Positions 49,400 through 60,502 of a DNA stretch of 64,000 bases are shown piece after piece. Origin of the DNA: Aeromicrobium panaciterrae. Lineage in GTDB: Bacteria; Actinomycetota; Actinomycetes; Propionibacteriales; Nocardioidaceae. The notes below the pieces were generated by a model, which had not been told where the DNA came from, did no database searches, and saw only the letters and a list, made by a program, of their open reading frames with translations. The position numbers and the translations under genes are program-made. The stretch spans positions 2,604,001-2,668,000 of the forward strand of contig NZ_JAVDWH010000001.1 of NCBI RefSeq assembly GCF_031457275.1, written 5' to 3'. The stretch's first letter is position 1. Every line of letters begins with the position of its first letter.

Positions 49400-49870
49400 A
49401 TGACCGGGCTGATCGATGAGTTGGAAGACCAAGAGCGACGACTTGTGTTCGACGCCTTCGACGAGCAGACGGCATGGACCGTCGGCGTCGCCCTGCGCGA
49501 TGCCGGTCTGGCGGCTGGACTGCCGATCGCGATCTCGATCCGTCGCAACGGCCAGGAGTTGTTCCACGCTGCGTTGCCCGGCGCATCTGCCGACAACGAT
49601 GGCTGGCTCGCTCGCAAGAGCGCCGTGGTCGACCGCTACGGGCAGTCGTCACTCCGCGTCGGTGAGACGTTCCGTGTCAGAGGCGGGTCGTTCGACGCGG
49701 ATTCGCGCCTGGACACTGCCACCTACGCGGCGCACGGCGGCGCCTTCCCGGTTCTGATCAAGGGCACTGGGTGCGTCGGCACGATCGCCGTCTCGGGACT
49801 CCCCCAGCTCGACGACCACAAACTCGTCGTCGAGACCCTCGATTCGATCCTCGGTCAATCGACAGTCTGA
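49400..49870 (+). CDS. UPF0303/HbpS-like heme-degrading domain protein
   Basis: A 156-aa protein of the UPF0303 group within the HbpS-like (GlcG) superfamily. Family features: LAAGLPIAISIRRNGQELFH, then AHGGAFPVLIKGTG and GTIAVSGLPQLDDHKLVVE. Some databases name it heme-degrading domain, but enzyme activity is not established for most members. It appears co-transcribed with the cysteine hydrolase. Its last 16 bases overlap the convergent kinase-fusion gene. Confidence 0.8.
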   Translation: MTGLIDELEDQERRLVFDAFDEQTAWTVGVALRDAGLAAGLPIAISIRRNGQELFHAALPGASADNDGWLARKSAVVDRYGQSSLRVGETFRVRGGSFDADSRLDTATYAAHGGAFPVLIKGTGCVGTIAVSGLPQLDDHKLVVETLDSILGQSTV

Positions 49871-52383
49871 CCGGGGCAGTCGTTCTTGAACGACCAGTCG
49901 GCTACTTGCTTGTCGAACACTGAGTTGGCACGGGCTCGACCGACGTTCCACTCCAGCCAATCGTTGTCGCTCTTGCCGTAGTCAGACGTCAGGGCACACA
50001 GCACCTGGTCGTCAGGAAGCGTCGCCAGTGTCGGCAACGCGTCGTCAGAGAGCGTTTGCAAGTAAGTCCAGTCGATCTTGCCTGTCGCTTCGAACCGTTC
50101 GATGTTCTGCTTCGCGACCCATCCCTCGGGATTGATGAGCGCGAGTGCGAGAAGCATGCCGATACCGCTGAACAGGCCGAACCTGGGCAACCAGGACGCC
50201 TTCAGCGCGAGGCCGCCGACCATCGTTGCGATGACCAGGACTCCGAGCCAACCCTCGAACACATCGACGAGTACGCGTAGTGCCGTGAAGCCGTACGCGT
50301 CCTGATAGACGTCCATCCGGTAGAGCGCCGACGCGACAACCACCAGAGTCAGCGCGCAGAGCAGCCCGAGTGAGATGCGAATCCACATACGGTCTTCTGC
50401 CGTCTCTCTCGGCGCTTTCCGCGATGCCGCCCAGACCACGAGAAGTGTCAGCGCTGTGGCGACGGTCAGCTGGCCGAACCCCTGGTGGACATAGTCCGCG
50501 TACGTGAGCCCGGTCGTGCGCTCGAGGTAGTCGTCGCCGCCGAAGATCACCGCGGCCTGCGCGACGAGGAACAACACGAACACGGCGTCCACGACCAGCA
50601 CCGGTGCGAGCCACTCAAACCGGTTGGCGACGGGTCGGGCGACGGAGTCAGCGCGATCGGCCTCCGGCGGGTTGAGGGCCAGGTACGAGCCCGCGAGCAC
50701 GACCCCACCAATCGCGATGGCGATAAATACCCGGAGGCCGAAGTCTTCTGAACCGATGTCTGGCACCAGCGCACCAACCCATTCGGCGAACAGCGCGTCC
50801 GCTGAGGAGAAGAGCAGGGCGAACACGGTGATCGCGATGATCGAGATGACGACGGTCCGGACCAGGGCGAGCTTGTTACCGCGACCTGAGAGCGCCCGGA
50901 GTGTCCGGCCGAGCCAGGGCAGCCCGCGCAGACCAGACAAAGGCCAGGCAAAGACACTGATGACGAATGCGCGGAAACTGTTGCCTCCCACCAGCCCGAC
51001 CGCGCACAAACCTGCGCCGGCCACCATGCAGAGCACAGCGATCCACTCTGCATCCCGGATGATCGTGATTGACGAGAGCGCGACGCAGAGCAGGGCGCAA
51101 GCCATCGTGAACCGATCGCGGCGCTTGCGGCTCGCAGCAAAGAGGACTCCCCCGGCCGCCAGCAGGACCAGGAACATCGCCAGACCCAGATCATGGAATG
51201 GCAGCACCGTGCCAGCGAGAACGCCGACGCCGACGGCGCCGAGCAGAACTGGGATGTTGGCCGGAAGAGCTCGCTCGGGCCAGAGGTCACCGAACGTCCC
51301 GTCCGTCAGAGTCGGCGGAGGTGGCGGCGCAGTCGCCGTTGCGGTCGTGGTCTGAGTCATGGGTGTCTCCTTGGGTGCAGCCGGTGTTGGCGACAACGGG
51401 AGGTCGGCCCGTACGTGGGCGCCTCTCGTGTCGGGTTCGGTGAAACGGATCGTTCCGCCATGCAGGTCGGTGACCCAGCGCGCGATGGCGAGCCCGAGGC
51501 CGGTTCCGCCGCCACCGTCGATGTCGGTGAGAGTTCCGAATCTTTCAAAAGCACGCTCACGGTCCGCCGGCGCGACGCCGGGACCTTCGTCGGTGACATC
51601 GAGATGCCAGTGGCCATCGCCGACTCCGGCGCTGATCGTCACGGTCCCGGCAGGCGGGCTGTGCCTCGATGCGTTGTCGAGAAGGTTCGCTACGAGCTGG
51701 CGAAGTCGAGCCGTGTCACCGCGCACGACGAGGTCGGCCGGAACGACTTCGACTTCGTAGGTGACTTCGCGGCCGGCGACTCGACTCTCGGCTGCCGCAG
51801 CTTCAAGCAACGCTGCAACCTCGACGTCTTCATACGCGAGCGGCGTCTTGCCGGCATCGACTCGCGAGAGGTCAAGCAAGTCGGTGACCAGTGCGGTCAT
51901 TCGCTCGCCCTGGGCCAGCGCAGCGCGCAAAGTCTCGGGGTCTGGCTCAGTCACACCATCGGCCAGGTTTTCGAGCACGGCGGACAACGCGGCCAACGGC
52001 GTACGCAGCTCGTGGCTGACATTCGCCACCAGCTCGCGTCGGTGTCGGTCAACCTCAGCGAGATCCTCGGCCATCCGGTTGAACGCCCGAGCAAGCTCGC
52101 CGACCTCATCTCGCGACGAAGCCGTGACACGTACGGAATGGTCGCCAGTCGACATGCGGCTGGCTGCATGAGTCATCTCGCGCAACGGCGAGGTCATGCC
52201 CACCGCCAAGAGCTGCGTGACAGCCAGCGCAAGAACGATCGTGATCGGGACACTCAAGAGCACAGGAACACCACCGGCGGAGCCGATGCTGGCGACTGTG
52301 ATGGCGACGATGACGCTGGCAGCGACGAGAAGGCCGAGCTTGACCTTCACCGACCGGACCACGTCGAGCGGACGCACACTCAT
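49855..52383 (-). CDS. sensor histidine kinase fused to a DUF4173/DUF4153 membrane domain
   Basis: An 842-aa single frame. Part 1: two membrane helices (about 15-36, 39-62) with almost no outer loop, HAMP (about 62-112), HisKA with phospho-acceptor His124 in NVSHELRTPL, and HATPase with N-box LLDNASRH, DEGPGV and GGGTGLGLAI, ending about residue 330. Part 2: residues 342-842, a Thr/Pro-rich start and ten or more membrane helices, DUF4173/DUF4153-like. The junction contains AAGGAG (51367-51372) six bases before an in-frame ATG (51360), exactly where a separate gene would start. Two products, a fusion and a free membrane protein, may be made. It overlaps the response regulator by four bases (ATGA). 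Confidence 0.85.
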   Translation of the reverse strand: MSVRPLDVVRSVKVKLGLLVAASVIVAITVASIGSAGGVPVLLSVPITIVLALAVTQLLAVGMTSPLREMTHAASRMSTGDHSVRVTASSRDEVGELARAFNRMAEDLAEVDRHRRELVANVSHELRTPLAALSAVLENLADGVTEPDPETLRAALAQGERMTALVTDLLDLSRVDAGKTPLAYEDVEVAALLEAAAAESRVAGREVTYEVEVVPADLVVRGDTARLRQLVANLLDNASRHSPPAGTVTISAGVGDGHWHLDVTDEGPGVAPADRERAFERFGTLTDIDGGGGTGLGLAIARWVTDLHGGTIRFTEPDTRGAHVRADLPLSPTPAAPKETPMTQTTTATATAPPPPPTLTDGTFGDLWPERALPANIPVLLGAVGVGVLAGTVLPFHDLGLAMFLVLLAAGGVLFAASRKRRDRFTMACALLCVALSSITIIRDAEWIAVLCMVAGAGLCAVGLVGGNSFRAFVISVFAWPLSGLRGLPWLGRTLRALSGRGNKLALVRTVVISIIAITVFALLFSSADALFAEWVGALVPDIGSEDFGLRVFIAIAIGGVVLAGSYLALNPPEADRADSVARPVANRFEWLAPVLVVDAVFVLFLVAQAAVIFGGDDYLERTTGLTYADYVHQGFGQLTVATALTLLVVWAASRKAPRETAEDRMWIRISLGLLCALTLVVVASALYRMDVYQDAYGFTALRVLVDVFEGWLGVLVIATMVGGLALKASWLPRFGLFSGIGMLLALALINPEGWVAKQNIERFEATGKIDWTYLQTLSDDALPTLATLPDDQVLCALTSDYGKSDNDWLEWNVGRARANSVFDKQVADWSFKNDCPGQTVD
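51361..51372 (-). promoter_or_regulatory. internal ribosome binding site within the kinase fusion
   Basis: AAGGAGACACCC precedes the in-frame ATG at 51360 (protein start MTQTTTATATAPPPPP). A consensus Shine-Dalgarno at ideal spacing is unlikely by chance at the exact domain boundary. In the next frame the ATG overlaps a TGA (ATGA), the usual two-gene junction. Confidence 0.65.
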
Positions 52384-53063
52384 GCGCTGACCTCGAACGC
52401 GTAGCCGACGCCGTGCACCGTACGTACGCGATCAGTGCCGATCTTGGCCCGCAGCGCCTTGATGTGGCTGTCGACCGTACGAGTGCCTGATGCGTCCGCC
52501 CATCCCCACACCTCGTCGAGCAATCGCTCGCGAGTGAGGACTACGCCCGGGTTCATGGCAAGACAGAGCAGGAGGTCGAACTCGGTCGGGGTCAGGTGGA
52601 CCTCGTCCTCGCTGACCCACACCCGTCGGGCGGCCGCGTCAACGCGAACATCTCCAAGGTCGGTGGACCCACGCCCAGCGAGCTCGGCAGCGCGATCGAC
52701 GCGACGGAGCAGGGCTGCCACCCGGGCGACGAGCTCGCGCATACGGAACGGCTTGGTGAGGTAGTCATCGGCGCCGACCGCGAGGCCGACCAGGATGTCG
52801 GCTTCGTCGTCGCGGGCCGTGAGCATCAGAACGGGCACGGGTCGTACAGCCTGGATACGACGGCACACCTCGTGGCCGTCGAATCCAGGGAGCATCACGT
52901 CGAGCAGAACGAGGTCAGGGTTGCTCTCGTTGAAAGCCTCGACCGCGCCTGGACCGTCGAATGCACGAACGACGTCGTAGCCCTCCGCGACGAGCCGATC
53001 GGTGACTGCCGCATTGATGATCGGCTCATCCTCGACCAGCAGGATCCGACGCGTGAGGCTCAT
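52380..53063 (-). CDS. OmpR-family response regulator
   Basis: A 227-aa two-component regulator. The receiver domain (about 6-118) has the acidic pair ED at 11-12, phospho-acceptor Asp55 in LVLLDVMLPG, Thr in MLTARD and Lys in YLTKPFRMRE. A winged-helix DNA-binding domain (about 135-225) has LTPTEFDLLLCLAMNPG, RTVDSHIKALRAKIG and VHGVGYAFE. ATG 53063 is chosen over an upstream frame because it gives the standard SLTRRILLVEDEP start. It is coupled to the downstream kinase fusion, which should be its partner. Confidence 0.95.
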   Translation of the reverse strand: MSLTRRILLVEDEPIINAAVTDRLVAEGYDVVRAFDGPGAVEAFNESNPDLVLLDVMLPGFDGHEVCRRIQAVRPVPVLMLTARDDEADILVGLAVGADDYLTKPFRMRELVARVAALLRRVDRAAELAGRGSTDLGDVRVDAAARRVWVSEDEVHLTPTEFDLLLCLAMNPGVVLTRERLLDEVWGWADASGTRTVDSHIKALRAKIGTDRVRTVHGVGYAFEVSA

Positions 53064-53139
53064 GTCCTCAGCGTAGGAGTCCGACCAGTCGGAAATCGGG
53101 GACGACGTGTGAAGGTTCTGTGCAGATCGCACAACACTC

Positions 53140-53168
53140 GAGCCCGGCTCTCAAGGAGAACCGGGCTC
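53140..53168 (-). terminator. terminator downstream of tRNA-Tyr
   Basis: A 13-bp stem GAGCCCGGTTCTC/GAGAGCCGGGCTC (one G-U on the minus strand) with a CTT loop, 8 bases after the tRNA-Tyr 3' end. The G-U pair would be a mismatch on the plus strand, so it works for minus transcripts. It insulates the response regulator from the tRNA. Confidence 0.75.
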
Positions 53169-53175
53169 GTAGGTG

Positions 53176-53257
53176 TGGCAGGTGCAGGGTTCGAACCTGC
53201 GTAGGCGTTGCCGTCTGATTTACAGTCAGATCCCTTTGGCCACTCGGGCAACCTGCC
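53176..53257 (-). tRNA. tRNA-Tyr (anticodon GTA)
   Basis: An 82-base class II tRNA with a long variable arm. Acceptor GGCAGGT/ACCTGCC, anticodon stem TCTGA/TCAGA around CTGTAAA, variable arm CGGCAACGCCTAC, T-arm GCAGG-TTCGAAC-CCTGC, discriminator A. Confidence 0.96.
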
Positions 53258-53350
53258 AGGGGTTGTTGCCCGGGGGCAACGACAAGCAAGACTATCTCAG
53301 CCTCGTAAGGTGTGAGAAATCAGATCCACCCCAAACGTGCAGGAGCAGAG

Positions 53351-53842
53351 ATGGCCGACTCATCCTTCGACATCGTCAGCAAGCTGGACCGTCAGGAAGC
53401 CGACAATGCGCTGAACCAGGCCGTCAAGGAGATCGCCCAGCGTTACGACTTCAAGAACACCGGCGCCTTGATCAAGTGGAGCGGCGAGTTGGGCATTGAG
53501 ATCGAAGCCAATGCCGACGAGCGCGCTCTCGCAGTGCTCGATGTGTTCAAGGACAAGCTCATCAAGCGCGGCATCTCCCTGAAGTCGCTGGAGAGCGACG
53601 AGCCCCGCCAGTCCGGCAAGGACGTCAAGATCTCCGCCCGATTCACCGATGGCATCGACCAGGAGCAGGCCAAGAAGGTCTCCAAGCTGATCCGCGACGA
53701 GGGCCCCAAGGGTGCCAAGGTGCAGATCCAGGGCGACGAGCTCCGCGTCTCGAGCAAGAAGCGTGACGACCTCCAGGAGATCATCGCGCTGGTCAAGGGC
53801 GCCGACCTCGACTTCGCCGTGCAGTTCACCAACTACCGCTGA
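53351..53842 (+). CDS. YajQ family cyclic-di-GMP-binding protein
   Basis: A 163-aa YajQ-fold protein with two ferredoxin-like halves. Family motifs: [28 protein letters not shown], and [31 protein letters not shown]. Some homologues bind cyclic di-GMP or nucleotides and act with a transcription factor; no such partner is next to it. ATG 53351 has AGGAGCAG just upstream; an upstream in-frame ATG (53312) adds 13 non-family residues. Confidence 0.95.
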   Translation: MADSSFDIVSKLDRQEADNALNQAVKEIAQRYDFKNTGALIKWSGELGIEIEANADERALAVLDVFKDKLIKRGISLKSLESDEPRQSGKDVKISARFTDGIDQEQAKKVSKLIRDEGPKGAKVQIQGDELRVSSKKRDDLQEIIALVKGADLDFAVQFTNYR

Positions 53843-53859
53843 TCCCCTCACCCCCTTAG

Positions 53860-54837
<978 letters not shown>

Positions 54838-54838
54838 A

Positions 54839-55981
54839 TTGCCCGCAACTCGCTTGATGCCGACGGAGGAGTCAGAGCACCTCATCGCCCTGACCCGCGA
54901 GATCGTCGCGAAGGAGCTTGCCCCCAAGGCTGCCGAGGCTGAGGCAACGGCAGCGTTCCCGCGCGAGGTGTTCCGCACGTTGGGTCGGGCGGGTCTGCTG
55001 TCACTCCCCTATCCGGAGGAATTCGGCGGGGGCGGGCAGCCGTACGAGGTCTACCTGCAGGTGCTCGAGGAGATCGGCTCGGCGTGGGCATCAGTCGGCG
55101 TCGGCACCTCGGTGCACGCGCTGTCGTGCTTCGGTCTGTTCACTGCGGGCACTGAAACGCAGAAGCAGGACTGGCTGCCGACGATGTTGTCAGGCGACCA
55201 GCTCGGCGCGTACTGCCTGTCGGAGGCGCATGCCGGCTCCGATCCGGCCGCGATGCGTACGAAGGCCGTTCGCGACGGCGACTCGTACGTCATCAACGGC
55301 GCGAAGGCCTGGACCACGCATGGCGGGCACGCAGACTTCTACAAGGTGATGGCCCGCACGTCGGATGATGGCGGTCGGGGTATCTCCTGCTTCCTGGTGC
55401 CCGCCGGCACTGAAGGTCTGACGGCCGACACCCCTGAGCAGAAGATGGGCCTGATGGGCTCAACGACAGCGACGATGTTGTTCGAGAACGTACGCATCCC
55501 GGTCGAACGTCGCCTCGGCGACGAAGGCCAGGGCTTGCCGATTGCGCTGGCCGGTCTCGATGCAGGACGGCTCGGCATCGCTGCCGTCGCGACCGGACTG
55601 GCGCAGGGCGCGCTCGACGCCGCCGTGACGTACGCCAAGGAGCGCGAGACGTTCGGCAAGGCGATCATCGACCACCAGGGCCTCGGCTTCGTACTCGCCG
55701 ACATGGCGGCTGCGGTCGAGTCAGCACGCGCGACGTATCTCGCCGCGGCACGACTCAAGGACGCCGGCCAGAAGTACAGCCGTCAAGCGTCGATCGCCAA
55801 GCTGGTCTGCACCGACAACGCCATGAAGGTCACCACTGACGCCGTACAGGTGCTCGGCGGTGCCGGCTACACCCGCGACTTCCCGGTCGAGCGCTACATG
55901 CGCGAGGCCAAGGTCATGCAGATCTTTGAAGGCACCAACCAGATCCAACGCCTCGTGATCAGCCGCGACCTCGCCCGCTAG
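54839..55981 (+). CDS. acyl-CoA dehydrogenase
   Basis: A 380-aa ACAD (374 aa if it starts at ATG 54857 rather than TTG 54839; neither has a clear Shine-Dalgarno). FAD-binding motifs YCLSEAHAGSDP and TTHGGHADFYKV are present, and the C-terminus shows VLGGAGYTRDFPVERYMREAKVMQ followed by IFEGTNQIQ, whose Glu is the canonical catalytic base. This is the short-chain/branched-chain type. Its stop overlaps that of nuoN through CTAG (55978-55981). Unlike the ACAD at 2440-3618, it keeps the EGT motif. Confidence 0.92.
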   Translation: MPATRLMPTEESEHLIALTREIVAKELAPKAAEAEATAAFPREVFRTLGRAGLLSLPYPEEFGGGGQPYEVYLQVLEEIGSAWASVGVGTSVHALSCFGLFTAGTETQKQDWLPTMLSGDQLGAYCLSEAHAGSDPAAMRTKAVRDGDSYVINGAKAWTTHGGHADFYKVMARTSDDGGRGISCFLVPAGTEGLTADTPEQKMGLMGSTTATMLFENVRIPVERRLGDEGQGLPIALAGLDAGRLGIAAVATGLAQGALDAAVTYAKERETFGKAIIDHQGLGFVLADMAAAVESARATYLAAARLKDAGQKYSRQASIAKLVCTDNAMKVTTDAVQVLGGAGYTRDFPVERYMREAKVMQIFEGTNQIQRLVISRDLAR

Positions 55982-57372
55982 GGCAGGTTGCTGAGCAGAA
56001 GGTCAGGCCAGACGCTCAAGGCCACGATGCCGAGCGCGCCGAGGATGACGACGCTCTTGGCGACCCGTACCGAGAACGGCGGCGACGGACTCACGTAGGT
56101 CTCACCCTCCGGCTTGTCGAACAGCACCGCGACGAATCGCAGGTAGTACGCAAGGCCGAGCATCACGTTGATCGCCATCACGACGGCAAGCCAGGTCTCG
56201 CCGGCTTCGATGACGGGCTGGATCACGACGTACTTCGCGACAAGGCCGATGATCGCCGGAGGGAATCCGGCGAGAGTGAGCGCGGCCAGTGCGAGAGGGA
56301 TTCCGGTCGGTGGATCCGTGCGCGCCAGTCCCCTCAGCTCGTCGTAGTCCGTGCTGCCGCGGAGCCGCAACACCACTGCCAGTGCGGCGAAGGCAACCAG
56401 ATTCGTCAGAACGTAGACGGCGAGGTACTGAATCGCGGCGTCCGTGCCAACCCCCACAGCTGCCGGGGCGAGCAGGAAGCCGGCCTGGGCGACTGACGAC
56501 CAGGCCAGCATCCCAATCGCGTTGGTCCGGCGGAGCGCGCCGAGGTTGCCGATTGTCATGGTCACTGCCGCGACGACGGCGAGGAGCGTGCCCCAGGTGT
56601 CATACGAATAGCCCAGCGCAATCGCCAAGAACGTCAGCAGGGCACCGAGCGAGGCGGCTTTGGAGACCGACGACAGGAAGCCAGCGACCAGGATCGGTGC
56701 TCCGAGGTACGCGTCCGGAATCCACATGTGGAACGGCACCGCACCAAGCTTGAACAGCAGACCGATCACAGTCAGCAGGATGGCTACAGCAACCACGGAG
56801 TCCGGCATGTCCGACTCACGCAGCGCTTCGCCGATGCCTTCGTAGTCGAGCGTGCCGGCGATTCCGTAGAGCAACGAGATGCCCATCAGGGTGATCGCGG
56901 TCGAGACCACGGACGCGAGGAAGAACGTCCACGCCGAGCGGATCGCACGTCGATCGCCCTGTCGAAGTCCGACCAGAGCGATTGACGGCAACGACAGCAG
57001 TTCAAGCGCGACGAGCAACGTGACGACATCACGCGCCGAGACCATCAGCAGAGCTCCGGCAGCGGAGCTCAGCATCAGGAAGTGGTACTCCCCCGGTGGC
57101 ATGGAGTTCTCGAAATTCATGACGTTCGACGCCACCACGACGAAAAGCGTGCCGACCAGCAGGATCAGCGACAGTGCAAACGTGGCCGGAGGGATGTCGT
57201 GGTCGAGACGGAACATCTCAAGCCCAGCGGCGATGAGCGCGGCCGTCGACGGCAGCCCGGAACCGAGCCAGGTACGACGTGGGAAGAATGCGTCGACAAG
57301 CAGCGCAATCACAGCGCCGGCGGCAACGATCGTGGCAGGCCCGGCGATGGCCCAGTCGACGGGAATGTTCAT
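55978..57372 (-). CDS. nuoN: NADH-quinone oxidoreductase subunit N
   Basis: Proton-pumping antiporter-like membrane subunit of complex I, 464 aa. It shows the repeated transmembrane pattern with the key Lys in LLFKLGAVPFHMWIPDAYLG and the Glu in the LLVALELLSLPSIALV helix. It is last gene of the operon, overlapping nuoM by four bases. Confidence 0.93.
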   Translation of the reverse strand: MNIPVDWAIAGPATIVAAGAVIALLVDAFFPRRTWLGSGLPSTAALIAAGLEMFRLDHDIPPATFALSLILLVGTLFVVVASNVMNFENSMPPGEYHFLMLSSAAGALLMVSARDVVTLLVALELLSLPSIALVGLRQGDRRAIRSAWTFFLASVVSTAITLMGISLLYGIAGTLDYEGIGEALRESDMPDSVVAVAILLTVIGLLFKLGAVPFHMWIPDAYLGAPILVAGFLSSVSKAASLGALLTFLAIALGYSYDTWGTLLAVVAAVTMTIGNLGALRRTNAIGMLAWSSVAQAGFLLAPAAVGVGTDAAIQYLAVYVLTNLVAFAALAVVLRLRGSTDYDELRGLARTDPPTGIPLALAALTLAGFPPAIIGLVAKYVVIQPVIEAGETWLAVVMAINVMLGLAYYLRFVAVLFDKPEGETYVSPSPPFSVRVAKSVVILGALGIVALSVWPDLLLSNLP

Positions 57373-58826
57373 GGCGTCACCGCCTCGTAGCTGCCCGAGT
57401 AGATCGGGAAGTCATACAAGCCAACGAGCGGACCGGGAGCAACGCCGAGAGCGACGATGCCGAGAGCGAGTACACCCATGACGAGAGCCTCACGACGGTT
57501 GAGGTCGCGATCGCCTTCATGCGGAACTGCTTCGCCTTGGGCGATGAGACGGATCGCGCGGACGAAGTACGCCGTGGTGAGCGCGATGCCGAGCACGGCG
57601 AAGCCGAGCAGGGTCCAGGCGCCTGGCTTGCTCAGCACGTCGCCCACCTCGTATGCGGCGCGCAGCGACAACAGCTCACCCCAGAAACCGGCGAGACCTG
57701 GCAGTCCGAGACTCGCGACTGCACCGAACACGAAGGCGACAGCGAGCCAAGGGGTACGCGCGTAGAGGCCGCGACCAATCGCGGCCATCGACGCCGTGCC
57801 GAGGCGGTCCTTGATCGATCCTGAGGCGAAGAACAGCAGGCCGGTGATGAGTCCGTGGGCCACCGAGCCGAACACGGCAGCCGCGATTCCGACCTCGCTC
57901 ATCGTCGAGATCGCCAGGGAGACGAACCCCATATGGCCGATACTCGAGTAGGCGATCAGTCGTTTGAGATCGTCCTGCGCGTAACAGGCAAGCGCCGACC
58001 AAATGATCCCGACGACTCCGGCAGTCGCCACGTATGGAGCGATCTTCGCGAACTCCTCGGGCAGCATCTGCGCGCCAAGCATGATCAATCCGTACGTGCC
58101 GAGCTTGAGGAACACGCCTGCGAGCAGCACCGAGCCGACGGTCGGTGCCTTGCTGTGGGCATCGGGCAGCCAGGTGTGCAACGGGACCAGCGGTGTCTTG
58201 ACTGCAAAGCCAAGGACGATCAGGATCGCCGCACCGAGTGCCGCACCGTCGATGTCGAGGATCTGCAACGACCCGAACGAGCCGGCGATCCAGACGATGC
58301 CGACCAGCAGAAGCGCTGAACCGGTCACAGTGAACAACAGGAAGCGCGTCGCGGCCCGGCGTCGACCCTCTTGGTCGTGCGGATCGCCCCACCACGCGAT
58401 CACGAACCACATCGGGATAAGCGCGAGCTCGAAGAACACGAAGAACAGCAGCAGGTCGAGCGAGCTGAACACACCGAGTGCTGAGCCGCTGATGATCAGT
58501 ACGAGTCCGACCAGCGCGGGCGAGGTGTCCTCGGCAATGAGCCACACGCAGCAGAGCAGACCCAGCACCGCGGTCATGAGCAGGAAGGGCCAGGAGATGA
58601 ACGTGACGCCAAGGTGCAGCCGGGCCCCGAGTGGCTCGATCCACGCGGTGTCGACCTCGCCGGAAACCCTGACCGAGCGGCCCTCCCAGACGAGCGCGTA
58701 GAGCACCGACGATGCGATCATCGCAGCGCTGCCGAGCACAGCAGCGACTCGGCCAGAGACAGCGTTGCGGAGCACGAGGAGAAGAAGGCCGAGACCGAGA
58801 GGTATGGCGAGTGCCGTGGTGATCAT
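57369..58826 (-). CDS. nuoM: NADH-quinone oxidoreductase subunit M
   Basis: Antiporter-like subunit, 485 aa, with about 14 helices. The core is intact: Glu in FFVFFELALIPMWFVIAWWG, Lys in [19 protein letters not shown], and HGLITGLLFFASG. It overlaps nuoL by four bases. Confidence 0.94.
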   Translation of the reverse strand: MITTALAIPLGLGLLLLVLRNAVSGRVAAVLGSAAMIASSVLYALVWEGRSVRVSGEVDTAWIEPLGARLHLGVTFISWPFLLMTAVLGLLCCVWLIAEDTSPALVGLVLIISGSALGVFSSLDLLLFFVFFELALIPMWFVIAWWGDPHDQEGRRRAATRFLLFTVTGSALLLVGIVWIAGSFGSLQILDIDGAALGAAILIVLGFAVKTPLVPLHTWLPDAHSKAPTVGSVLLAGVFLKLGTYGLIMLGAQMLPEEFAKIAPYVATAGVVGIIWSALACYAQDDLKRLIAYSSIGHMGFVSLAISTMSEVGIAAAVFGSVAHGLITGLLFFASGSIKDRLGTASMAAIGRGLYARTPWLAVAFVFGAVASLGLPGLAGFWGELLSLRAAYEVGDVLSKPGAWTLLGFAVLGIALTTAYFVRAIRLIAQGEAVPHEGDRDLNRREALVMGVLALGIVALGVAPGPLVGLYDFPIYSGSYEAVTP

Positions 58827-60502
58827 GTCCAGATCACCCCTGCCGCGACGAGCGCGATGACGCCAACTGTCATGACAGTCGCGTAGCGCTGCACATTCCG
58901 AGACTGGACGAGCTCGAGCGCCCGCGAGGTGAGCTGCGCTCCCGCGGCACCGCCGTCGGGATAGGCGTCAACGCCATCTCGGTCGACGACGACCACAAGT
59001 CGTGCTGCTTCGCGAGTCGCGGCTGGGATCCAGCGGGTAAACGGGGCGTCGAGGTCGAACTCACGGGTGAGCAGAGGCGCATCGATATCGAGCTCACCAC
59101 CGCGGTCACTCCAGGCATACACAACGACGGCGGTCGCCAGGACTGCGACGCCGGTCGAGATGAGTCCGAACCCGAGGTGGAACGGCTGACCGATCGAGAG
59201 CGCAAACGTGGCGATGGCGAGCACGACGACCGGACCGAGCATCGCTCGAGGAGCTTCATGGCCTTCCTTGGCCGGGCCGAAGAACGCCGTGAGCCAGAGA
59301 CGCGCGGCGTACACAGCAGTGACGAACGTTGTGGCCAGCGCAACGTAGAAGACGATCGATCCGACAGAGGCGGGTACCGCTGCGTCACCCTTGGCACCGT
59401 GCTCCAGAGCGGCCAGGACGCTGTCCTTGGTGAAGAAGCCGACGGTCGGGATGAAACCGGCGAGTGCGGCAAAGCCGATCGTCATGCTCAGGAAGGTCAC
59501 CGGCATCGCCTTGCGGAGCCCGCCCATCGCCGACAGGGCGCTCGAGCCGACCGCATGCATCAGACAGCCACAGCCGAGGAACAGCAGCGCCTTGAAGGCG
59601 CCGTGCGACAGCAGGTGATCGGTGCCGGCATCGCGGTCGCCCATCGAGAGGGCCGCGAACATGAACGCGAGTTGGCTGACGGTCGACCAGGCAAGAGCAC
59701 GCTTGAGGTCCGTCTGCGCCAGTGCGCAGAGCGCGGCCAGCAGCATCGTGATCGCGGCGATGATCGCCAGAGCAGTCATGACGAGCTGGGATGCCTCGAA
59801 GATCGGAAGCAGCCGCGCGACCAGGTAGACGCCAGCTGCGACCATCGTCGCCGCGTGGATCAAAGCCGTGATCGGAGTGGGGCCGGGCATCGCATCGGGC
59901 AGCCACGTATGCAGCGGGAACTGTGCGGACTTGCCGACGACCGCGACGAGAAGCAGCAGACCGATCGCGGTGACGTTCTTGGGATCCTGCGCCAGCACTT
60001 CGCTGATCCGGTAGGTCCCGTACGTCTGGCCGATCACGATGATGCCCACGAGCAGACCTAGGTCGGCGACCCGCGTCATCAAGAACGCCTTCGCGGCACC
60101 GGCGCGCGCCTCAGGCGTTTCCCACTCGTGGCCGATGAGCAGGTAGGAGCAGAGGCCCATGACCTCCCAGCCGATCAGCAGGACGAAGAAGTCATCGGCC
60201 ACGACGACGGCGATCATGCCGAGCAGGAACAGGATGATCACCAGCGCGTATGAGCGGTAGCGGGGGTGGTGCTGGAGGTAGGCGGTCGAGTAGATCTGCA
60301 CCAAAAGGCCGATGCCGACAGCCAGCAGGAGTACCTGGGCGGCGAGGGAGTCGATGTGCACTGCCAGCGAGACCCCGAGCAAGGAGTTGCCCTCGACCCA
60401 GACATGAGTATCGGCAGTAGAGTCGCCGACGTACGGAATCGCCCACAGCGCCACGACGGCAGTCAGTGCCGCCGTCAGCAGGACGTACGCCCACCGATTC
60501 AT
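58823..60502 (-). CDS. nuoL: NADH-quinone oxidoreductase subunit L
   Basis: Distal antiporter-like subunit, 559 aa, somewhat shorter than the usual 610-640. Glu in [18 protein letters not shown], Lys in [16 protein letters not shown] and [20 protein letters not shown] are conserved. The C-terminus corresponds to the lateral helix and final membrane helix. Shortness may reflect the N-terminus, which starts directly at MNRWAYVLL. Confidence 0.93.
   Translation of the reverse strand: MNRWAYVLLTAALTAVVALWAIPYVGDSTADTHVWVEGNSLLGVSLAVHIDSLAAQVLLLAVGIGLLVQIYSTAYLQHHPRYRSYALVIILFLLGMIAVVVADDFFVLLIGWEVMGLCSYLLIGHEWETPEARAGAAKAFLMTRVADLGLLVGIIVIGQTYGTYRISEVLAQDPKNVTAIGLLLLVAVVGKSAQFPLHTWLPDAMPGPTPITALIHAATMVAAGVYLVARLLPIFEASQLVMTALAIIAAITMLLAALCALAQTDLKRALAWSTVSQLAFMFAALSMGDRDAGTDHLLSHGAFKALLFLGCGCLMHAVGSSALSAMGGLRKAMPVTFLSMTIGFAALAGFIPTVGFFTKDSVLAALEHGAKGDAAVPASVGSIVFYVALATTFVTAVYAARLWLTAFFGPAKEGHEAPRAMLGPVVVLAIATFALSIGQPFHLGFGLISTGVAVLATAVVVYAWSDRGGELDIDAPLLTREFDLDAPFTRWIPAATREAARLVVVVDRDGVDAYPDGGAAGAQLTSRALELVQSRNVQRYATVMTVGVIALVAAGVIWT

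Noticed and set aside
53265..53280. Hairpin GTTGCCC-GG-GGGCAAC next to tRNA-Tyr
   Set aside because: The loop of two bases is too small and no U-tract follows, so it is not a credible terminator. It is close to the tRNA 5' end and may be chance.
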